Below are positions 56,025-64,000 of a DNA stretch of 64,000 bases, one piece after another; the first letter of the stretch is position 1; the number at the start of each line of letters is the position of its first letter. The notes under the pieces are model-generated. The model did not search any database and was not told the DNA's origin. It saw nothing but the letters and a program-made list of their open reading frames with translations. Source of the stretch: Puccinia triticina (lineage: Eukaryota; Basidiomycota; Pucciniomycetes; Pucciniales; Pucciniaceae); assembly GCF_026914185.1 (NCBI RefSeq), contig NC_070563.1:6097001-6161000 (forward strand). Reading direction: 5' to 3'. The position numbers and the translations under genes are program-made.

Positions 56025-57420
56025 CTGATTTGCTTACAAAGCCCTGTTCACACAAATCTTAATTATACTTTTATAGCACTTAGCATAAAATTCAAATAAA
56101 TTTGTTAAATTGTTCAGAATCCTCAAAAACATAGATGATGTTAAATCAGTTTGTAAAATTTCGCCCAGAAACCTTTTCAAATTATGATTCAATTGGAACA
56201 GGGCTAATGACAAAAAGAGTCCACCCCAACTTCTATAATTCTGAGGTCCCGCTTGGACGCACCAAATTATACGTCATAAATGTGCCAAATTTATGAGCAC
56301 GACCCAAAGTTTGGCCCCCGTTGCCACCAAATTTTTAAAACCCCCGGCGGTCGCGCGTCATAAATCCACCCATTTGTGACACACGCAACTCCATCGGGGG
56401 TGCTATCTGAAATTTGAAAAACTTCAAAGAACTAAGAGTATTTCATTTTGATCAGACTAAGTAACTATGATTATGTACAATAGCTTTCTGATGCAAAATG
56501 ATAACATGAGAAGAATAAAAGTAAGGGAATGTACCTAAGAGCAGGAACAGAGCCGCTCTCTACTTGAGATTAAGGGTTGAGATATATTCAGAGAAAGGTT
56601 GCGTCGGTTGTCGACAGTCTGCCATGGGTGACGTTTGTTGTTAGCTCATGTCACCTCTCTGATCTCTCCTGAAGGTTCATTTAAGCCTTACTTTAGCTGG
56701 TCTTTGAGACCTGAGTGATTTCACTTGGCGTCGGCCAATTGGCGAAGTAGCGACACAACGCAGTCTACAAGAATAGACACGTTGCATCAGCTCCTTGTTT
56801 TGCTTTAGCCTCTTCCAATATTGGAACTCAAAACTTTTACCAATATTGCTTCCTGCTCTTTGAGCCGTATCAAAGTTTTTGGTCTGCGTGTCTTCGACGT
56901 TTCTGTCTAGGATTGCGGAATAGAGCATTAGCATCTATCTGATCAATCTCGAGTCTCTGCAGCCGCTTACCTTTGGTGCTTGCTGAGATTCTCGTGATGA
57001 GAGATTGGGGGCCTGGATTTTCCGTGAGCCTAATCTTGCTGCTTGCGTGCGTCGGACCTGCTTGCATCAAAAGATGATTTCAGTTTGACGACTCCCGCGG
57101 CGCTAATTTGGACTGCGGAAATGGTTCGCTTTTGCTTACCAGATTCCGCAGCTAATTTAGTTCACGGCGTCTTCCTCAATTTATGAGTTAGGCGCCGTTC
57201 CCCTAAGCTGGTATTCTCACAAATTTAGCTTGTGTTGGGAGCCTTGGGAGCTCAGGTGATGCCAAACATGGCAACACCTGGGCTCCTCAATAGCCCCTGT
57301 GATACCCCAACTTTTGTTGACATCTCACCACCCCAAACACACACTCCCTCAAAAACCCAGCCACTGATTCAATTAGATGCACTTGGGGCTTGGTGAAAGC
57401 TGAGTTTAGCTCTCAGGATA
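56025..57420. other. Repeat-rich intergenic region
   Basis: No gene recognised. A segment starting CCCGCTTGGACGCACC (about 56254) and an inverted counterpart GGTGTATCCAAACGGG (about 57522-57537) could be the ends of one or two decayed inverted-repeat elements, but no target duplication was found. Confidence 0.35.
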
Positions 57421-59600
57421 CCTCATGTGTGGTGGATGCCACAGCAAGCCACATCACCTTGGGAGCTAAACATGGCAAAAATTGAGCACTGCGGAAAGCT
57501 CCTGCGGTGGAGCTGCTCTAATGGTGTATCCAAACGGGAACACCAAATTTTACATAGATTGCCTTTGAAAAGATTGGATTTGATATTATACCGGACATAT
57601 TTGGACACTTTCAAAAACAAAAAAATGGTAGAACCTTGCAGATCCCATATCTTTATGTTTGTTTCAAGCTGTGGTGTCCACACCGTTGCAGAAGTTTTAG
57701 GATCACAGATGTCTCAAGAAGGCAGACTTCAAGATGCAGAAGGTGCAGCGGGATATTCAAGGTTCCGCCCCAAAGTTCCAGCAGTGGGTTGGTTTGCAAG
57801 GTCCGCCGTAGACGGAGTTCAACATTCATGGTTTGATCTGAGCAATAATCAAGTTTTCTGGCTCCAACATTAATGTTTCTTGTTTTTGACAGTTTTTTGC
57901 TTTATTTTTGTTTGTGTTGTTGTGAGGTCTGTGTGCTTTTCACGGAGATAATGAAACCTCCTGTGACATTTTCAGCCCAGAGTTCAAGTGTGATTCCACA
58001 CTTGGAGAATGGGTTGGCATGGGGAATTTCTGATCCAAAGAATAACCATCAAACTTTTTATCAATCTTCATTGTTTGAGTTTTGTGGAGTCTGCTCTACC
58101 ATTTTTTTCTTTGTTTCTGGACCTCAAAAAACCATCCAAACCACCATCAGGCTTCCAACCTTGGAATATCTTGTGAAACCTACCCAACCCAAGCTATACC
58201 TTTCAATTCCTTTTGTGCATCATCTGGACCAACACAGAGGGCAAATTAAACAGCACTTTCTTGCCCTCTCCCAACTGCCTCCGCCTAGGATGAACAGAGT
58301 CCCATAATTATTAGTCTTGAAAGGTGTTGCCCAAGGATAAATCTAATCCCTCAGAAATCATCCTCTAGACAATGGTCAGGGAGTATACTTCAAAAACAAA
58401 GCTCATATTTGGAACCAGAGAGAGCTTTTTACCTTTCATGCCACTGATGGTGGTGAGATAATTCTGCCCTCTGCCCAAACGGAGGGACAAAACAAGCACC
58501 AGACTGTTACACAAGCTGCAATTAATTGTGGGCTGTGGAATATTGAAGCCCAAAGTATATCTGGAAACTGAAAATAAATCCATAAAACAAAACAGAAAGA
58601 AAATGAACTGTTCAAAGCTTCCTGGAAAATCCAATAATATAATATGCCTTTCATTTGCGCACCAGAAAATTATTTGCGCACTAGGATTTTGGTGATCCCA
58701 CACGCTCAAAACAGCAAGGAATCAAATTCCACATGGCAATTTCCAGGTTAATTTTCCATAGCATGTGCCAGGAGTGTCCTGCCTTGGGAGAGCCCCCCAA
58801 AAATCAGCACATCCTTTGCGCATGAGAAAACTTTACTTCCCGGCCAAGAGGGAAACTGTTGAGAAGTTTGAGTATCCTCTTACTGGATGACTTCTGGTCA
58901 AGATCTATCCTCTTACTGGATGACTTCTGGTCAAGATCTGTGGGCCTCCCAGAAAAAATCTACAAAAGGTAGATTTCCCTCCAAAACCCTAGACCTTTTG
59001 CCAATGGTGATTGGTGGGTAGATATGTTACCAATAAAGGTTACATAACAGTTTTCAAGCCTTTAATGTCATGTAATGTCAAAAGTGGAATTATTGAGGTT
59101 TCTACGTGTGTTTCAAGAAATCCATTTTTTAGTCTCTAAAGGGGCTTTGAGGGTTGTGAAAGGGGTGTGATGGTGGTCTTCCCCTGCAAGCAATCTGGAA
59201 TCCCTGTGACATATTGACCAAATTTACAAGTTATTTCAACCTGATTGGTGGCTTTTTTTGTAATTTTAAAATTTCAGAATACGTAGGAAATCATCAGGAT
59301 TCTCAAGCTGCCATTGGACTCTCAAATTTTGGAGAGTTTGGGGGTCATTTGAGGGGTTTCATGGTATTTCCAGCCTCTGAGGGGTTTTATGGTCTTTCCA
59401 GCCATTTTGCTGGTACTCATCACGCAAGAACTCCAAAATTGTGTGCAAGTCAGAGGGGTGCTTGCATCCTAACTTATCACAATCACCTTGCTTCAGGGCC
59501 CAGGGGCCAAGGTACCCGGTGCGCCAAAGCCGCCTTGCAAAGCAAGACTTGAAAGAGGGGCTTGTGAGCAATTTCTAATTGGTGGCCTGAGAGTAAGGTT
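57421..59600. other. Intergenic; possible transposon remnants
   Basis: Open frames here (for example 57427-57873 and 57873-58307, plus) lack recognisable domains. A 33-bp unit (ATCCTCTTACTGGATGACTT...) is tandemly duplicated at about 58872-58937. Confidence 0.35.
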
Positions 59601-60030
59601 GAAAGTGGGTTGGGTCAACCTGCCAGGCACCTGACCCGTGTTGTGTCTGGGGCCGGGTTTGGCTTGGCTTTTGTCTCAAAAAATGGTTTTGGTTTTTGAC
59701 CCAACCTGCCACAGATCACCCACTAGGTTTTGGGTAGGGTTTGGGCAGCCTATTTCCTAATTGGGTCAGCCAGTGACCTAACTATGACGCCTCCAACAGT
59801 CAAGTTGGGGGTTTTTGGCGCCTAATAGGTCGGGCCAACCCAATACCTGTTGGGTTATCCCATGCCCCAAAACCAACCCAACCCAAAATATTATGATGTT
59901 GGGTTGGGTTTGGGCAGCATATTTTCAAATCTGCCCTGACCTGACCCGACCCACACTAAATGTTGGGTTGGTTTTGGGCACTATTTTCCAACCCAAACCC
60001 AACCCGGTTTCATCCCTACCTGAGAGAATC
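59600..60030. repeat. GGGTTGGG/CCCAAACCC dispersed repeat, copy 2
   Basis: Many GGGTTTGGG/CCAACCC words. The block 59850-60030 is the reverse complement of 7625-7810, including GGCACTATTTTCCAACCC and CATCCCTACCTG at the outer side. It is longer than copy 1, and its outer limits are not clear. Confidence 0.5.
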
Positions 60031-60039
60031 CGCATCAGG

Positions 60040-60970
60040 TGCCAAGTTAGCCCGCATTAGGGCACTTACTTTGACCCCGCACCTGCATCAGGTTGGATCA
60101 ACCGGTGATCAACTTGACCCAGAGCTCCATTTGGAACTAGTGGGGTCTAGATTTAGACCCCGCTAATTCTGGTACTGATCCCAAAATGAATATTCATCAT
60201 GCTTGTAAGCATGAGATTTGTGTGTTTAGGTGCCAAACACATAACCTCTGACAGCCTTGGACCCGCTAATTCCCACCCATGCACATGGCCAATTGGAATA
60301 GCCTATTCCAATTGTAATCCAAGCTAGTTATCCCAGGCTAATCTATCCACTGATGCAGATGCTCTGAGAGCTTGGGCTTTGTGGCTTTTTTGGCCTCTTG
60401 GGATCTCTCAGGCTTATAGCTCCCAAACCATCAGGACAATCAAAATGCTGTGAAGTTCCTCATGAAGGCATCCATCTTGCCTCTGCAGAAGTCCTTTTTT
60501 TGCATATTTTGAAGAAATAGTATCCCTTCCCTGGTGCGTTAGTGAGAGTCTCTCTCAGCTTGTATTTGGCAGTTATTCCATAATCAGTGGTATCCCTTAT
60601 ACTGCGGGTTGTACAGATTGACCATTTGGCACCTTGTTCAAATTGTACAGGGGTCGTAGCAGCCACACATCCACACTGATGGTCCGATGGATGAGAGGAA
60701 AGGTTGCAGAAAAAGTAAGATTAATCCCAGGGCCATCTCTTGGAAAAATAGAAATTTCAATAATTTATGGATGGCGAAGTACACAACCCCTAGACATCTG
60801 TTGAGTGCAGAAATATGGATAAAAATCAGGCCTTTCGGCTGGTCTATTAGGCTGAAAGAATTTCCTCCAGGAAGGTGGGGCAATGTTAAGGGCAGGTTTT
60901 TCCCTGCCAAAGCGCCTCAAGCTCACAGGCTAAAATTCTGACATTAGTCACAAGTCCCTCCTTCGGAACA
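60040..60970. other. Intergenic, no gene recognised
   Basis: Open frames occur on both strands (for example 60638-60910 minus) without recognisable domains. Confidence 0.3.
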
Positions 60971-60975
60971 TTTAA

Positions 60976-61170
60976 GGTGTTCAAAGTTGAAATCATAAAA
61001 TTTTCATTACATAAAATCATAAAATCATAAAACTTTCTAATGATGATTCTATATGTACCATTTTAGAAATGTTGCTCTAATTTGAGTGTTTGGGTGTACA
61101 TATTTTTTTCACCTCAGAATTTTATGATTTTATGGTGTTATGATTTTATCAATGTCAACTTTGAACACCC
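60976..61170. mobile_element. 195-bp Tourist-like MITE
   Basis: The inverted ends GGTGTTCAAAGTTGA and TCAACTTTGAACACC enclose AT-rich AAATCATAAAATCATAAAA and its complement, so the whole element can form a hairpin. It is flanked by TAA on both sides (60973-60975, 61171-61173), consistent with a PIF/Harbinger-type 3-bp duplication. Confidence 0.75.
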
Positions 61171-61472
61171 TAATTGTGTTAAGTTAGGCTCGCACCCCGC
61201 GAGCACGGGAACTTCTGTTGATGCACAATTTAGTTCGGGCCACCCAGTCGCTGCAAGATTAGACAAGGCAAAAGGTCGGGGATGAGCCCCGGCCCTTCAG
61301 GGTGCTAAGCGGCTTCCGGGTCCCCTGCACGGGGCTCCGGTTAAGCTCCTTTTGGGCACCAGGATAATTTTCTCTTCGCTGTACTCCATCTCAACTACAA
61401 TTTCCAAGCCATTTTCACGACCAAAACGAAGAACGGCAACGAATTAGAAGAAGGCCCTCAAACACCACCGAC

Positions 61473-62887
61473 ATGTCCGCTGAAATGACCGAGCTGCACC
61501 ATCTGCTCATCCATGCCATGCTATTACGACGCGTGGCTCCTTACGAGAAATGGTTGGAGGTGTGGAAGAAATCGGCTGGTATTCTTGGAAGTGAGCGAAA
61601 TTTGATTTGATTCTGTCAGAGTATAAGCTATAAACAACCTGATCCTTCTAATCTTTTTCACTTACAATGCTCCTGTTTTCCTCCATAGCTGAAGTGACAG
61701 ATGGTGCTTTTATTTCTTTTTACGGAGAAATCAACGAGCGAATCGAACGATTTGGTTTCCGTATCGATATCCTTTCCGACGAAGGTCTAGGACCAATCGA
61801 TATGGATGAAATCGAACAAGAATCCAGTAGTACTCGACGTCTAAAGACGAAACGTTGGATGGCCATGGTAAGCTCGTCCCAAAGAAGTCCCCAAGAGCAC
61901 TTCAAGCTAAATATTAAGTTTTCGGGTCTTATGGTTTTGGGGGCTAAGGTTAACACTAGATCAGATGGGACTGCAAAATTTGGAACTGATTTCAATCCGA
62001 CCGAGATTAGCTTGTATAAGAAGATGGTCGACCGGATTATTCTTTCAGCAAATTACAGATATTGCATTTCTCATCATGACTGCTTACGACTTACTTCTAC
62101 CTTGAAACCAGTCATGAAAAAGAGTGATGCCGAAAAATTCTTATGCGTATTGGTCAACCGAGGTATGCCCAAATTTGAACCTGCCGCTCTACCCGACTCG
62201 TTCTCTATGATCTACTTGGGCAAGGACAGGTATCAGCGCATCTTATCATGATTTGTGTGATATAGGCTGGTTATCAAAATCCAGAACTGGCTGCTATTCC
62301 CTCTCGATCCGATCAAAACTAGAATTGAAATCGTACATCGATGAAAACTACAACGAGGAAGACAGGCCACCGCAATGTGCTGCATGTAGAGAAATAGTCA
62401 TGCGAGTTAAGTCATGAGGATTCCCTTTCCCATTTTCATCGTCCAAAGGCAGAGTAGATTGATTTTTATGCTTTCTATATTTGATGTTGTACCCTCGTTG
62501 TGCCATATCTTGCACCATTTCTTTCGTCAAAAGGGGTTCAAATGTCCGAATTCGGAATGTCCGAAAGCAATGCATGTAATGTGTATAGTTAACCAAACGA
62601 AACAAGCCCACGTATGTCCATCATGCAAAAGGTATAATTTTCTCATCACTCCGAAGACATCTGGAAGAAAGATCTCTAACCTGATTGCTTTATTCAGCCC
62701 ATTCAATTACAACACTATGATAGGAGAAGATGCGCCGAAAGGAGCAAGTCGAGCTACTGTAGATGAAGGCGATGCGGAAAACACATCGACTCAAATCACG
62801 ATCGAACGAAATGAAAGACGACGGAGTAAACGGTCTCGACTTCAATCAACCCAAGAGCTAGATGAGGAAGATGAAGATGACGGTTGA
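61473..62887 (+). CDS. NSE1: NSE1, SMC5/6 complex RING-type subunit
   Basis: Six exons: 61473-61590, 61689-61867, 61949-62162, 62266-62405, 62534-62631 and 62698-62887. They sum to 939 nt, 312 aa. The N-terminal winged-helix region begins MSAEMTELHHLLIHAMLLRR. The middle reads DFNPTEISLYKKMVDRIILS then SDAEKFLCVLVNRGWLSKSR and YSLSIRSKLELKSYI. The C terminus has the variant RING of NSE1: CAACREIV, then GFKCPNSECPKAMHVMC and HVCPSCKR (Cys/His ligands in C4HC3 order). The tail is acidic and basic-mixed. NSE1 pairs with NSE3 and gives the SMC5/6 complex ubiquitin-ligase-related activity in DNA repair in the nucleus. The order and spacing of blocks make the call firm. Confidence 0.9.
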
Positions 62888-62889
62888 CC

Positions 62890-63775
62890 TAGAAGGCAGG
62901 CTTTTCTTCGAGTCCAACTCCACCCACCCGGCAACCTGGCTGCGATCAAGAAAGCTTTTTTATCCCTTCGCACCGGTAATATTTTATTCGTCTAATAACC
63001 ACTTCATTTGTACCAGAAATTTCTGATTTGCTATGCCAACGCTGGCTCAACTTACGTTTTCTTGACGCTTATAACAGAAGATAATTCTTGACGCTTATAA
63101 TATGTGAGATTGATGAACCCTGCCGTTGAAGTATTTGGTTTGGGCTCTGTCTTGCCCCCCACAGTACCATTTGTTTTCGTTCATGTTACCAAGAAATCAT
63201 CGACTGGCCCCTTGCACACTTCTTAGACAGAATGATACTAAGCCAGGTAGCTTCAGGATTGCAGCCAGAACTATTGATGATGAATAAAGATGATGATCAG
63301 AATGACCAAAACAATAACCACATGAGGTCAAGAAAGCATCCCAATGTAACAGCAATGATAAAAACAAAAATAACAATCATAATCAAACCCAAAATGATGC
63401 CAAAAAAACGATGCTAATAAAGGTTGTATTGGTAATGAGATAGGGAGACTTGCTACCAGCGGGGTTCATGAAAGGAATCTACAAAACTTTGGGATTGACA
63501 AGACATGTTATCATAAAATATCAGAGCTACATCATTACGGTTTGGGTGATTCAGAGTGAACCCTACGAATAAAATGTTATGCATGTGTGGAGAATAAATA
63601 TGCTTGCTAATAGATTTAACTATAGGACATGAAGGATTGACAGCTGTGTTATATGCAATGAGACATAGATGCTATGAGTTGAGGAAAATAAAAAAATGAA
63701 ACTCTTCAACACGGATCTATTTGTATCTTGGATGAAATGGTAGTTGAGATAGAATTTTGTCCACTTCAACATTTG
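62890..63775. other. NSE1 3' flank and intergenic
   Basis: AT-rich. The ORF at 63232-63417 is Asn/Lys/Ile-rich low complexity and not credible. No other signal seen. Confidence 0.4.
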
Positions 63776-63778
63776 ACT

Positions 63779-64000
63779 TCAATGATTTTGATTTGCATTC
63801 CATTCTGTATTGAGGAAAACAGACTGAGAAATACCTCCGGGAATCCCATCGGCGCTAATTGCGCGAACGGAGAACCAACCGCCAGAAAATGAGCCCTGAG
63901 GTTGTGGGATCGTTGGAAGAGGTGGACCCATAGGAAGCAGACGCCTGTAAATGTCTTGAGCAGCACCTATTGGATCGGAGAGGATCGAGGGCTGGGTCTG
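63779..64000 (-). CDS. GH5 mannanase-like protein, copy D, C-terminal end only (partial)
   Basis: The minus strand reads IYRRLLPMGPPL, then SFSGGWFSVRAISADGIPGG and SVFLNTEWNANQNH before TGA at 63779-63781. This aligns with the last exon of copies A and B (YRRLMPM; SGGWFSVRAVSADG; SIFLK(S/T)QWQ). By homology the exon begins near 63954 after AAG, with intron sequence above it. The rest of the gene lies beyond the window edge. It faces NSE1 tail to tail. Confidence 0.75.
   Translation of the reverse strand, partial: QTQPSILSDPIGAAQDIYRRLLPMGPPLPTIPQPQGSFSGGWFSVRAISADGIPGGISQSVFLNTEWNANQNH

Noticed and set aside
57427..58307. Two plus-strand ORFs of 148 and 144 codons as a gene pair
   Set aside because: No signal peptide, domain or coding-like composition; the region looks like decayed repeat sequence.

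Overview
The window reads as nuclear DNA of a filamentous basidiomycete, most likely a rust fungus (Pucciniales). Genes are split by many short (about 50-110 bp) GT-AG introns. They encode recognisable fungal proteins: NOP58, a POM34-like nucleoporin, a MID1 remnant, NSE1 and secreted GH5 mannanases. More than half of the DNA is transposable elements, many nested. The lineage is inferred from gene content and repeat load; no species is claimed. All exon models were built by eye and checked for frame by adding exon lengths.

Layout. 0.2-4.3 kb: a minus-strand POM34-like gene (4 exons, 376 aa) divergent from a plus-strand NOP58 gene (568 aa) whose start codon appears to be split by an intron. 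4.8-7.1 kb: a decayed MID1 calcium-channel fragment flanked by G/C-rich composite repeats carrying a tRNA-like (SINE-type) module. 7.6-9.1 kb: repeats, including a 1 kb foldback-like element with 30-bp tandem repeats. 9.9-11.6 kb: a secreted-protein gene broken by two in-frame stops. 14.1-15.1 kb: a beta-adaptin pseudogene. 17.0-20.0 kb: an intact GH5 mannanase gene (minus, 15 exons). 20.2-23.7 kb: coding fragments, foldback elements and a (GAAA)n tract.

23.7-41.0 kb is one Ty3/Gypsy-type LTR retrotransposon on the minus strand (two 966-bp LTRs, 5-bp target duplication GTGGC). It has been opened by later insertions, each with its own target duplication: a 487-bp palindromic element in one LTR, a solo-LTR-like element in RNase H (itself split by a Harbinger-like MITE), and a 5.2-kb MULE transposon encoding a transposase joined to an OTU-type cysteine protease domain. 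41-45 kb holds more repeats: a second 7-bp-TSD element, a TGACCGGTCA palindrome array and a 962-bp Harbinger-like element.

45.5-56.0 kb: an F-box/LRR pseudogene and two tandem, intact, 16-exon GH5 mannanase genes (627 and 624 aa) sharing duplicated promoters. 56-61 kb: mostly repeats. 61.5-62.9 kb: NSE1 (6 exons, 312 aa, RING-like C terminus). The window ends inside a fourth mannanase copy on the minus strand.

Functional themes: housekeeping genes (nuclear pore, snoRNP, SMC5/6), a lineage-expanded family of secreted plant-wall mannanases, and dense nested transposons.
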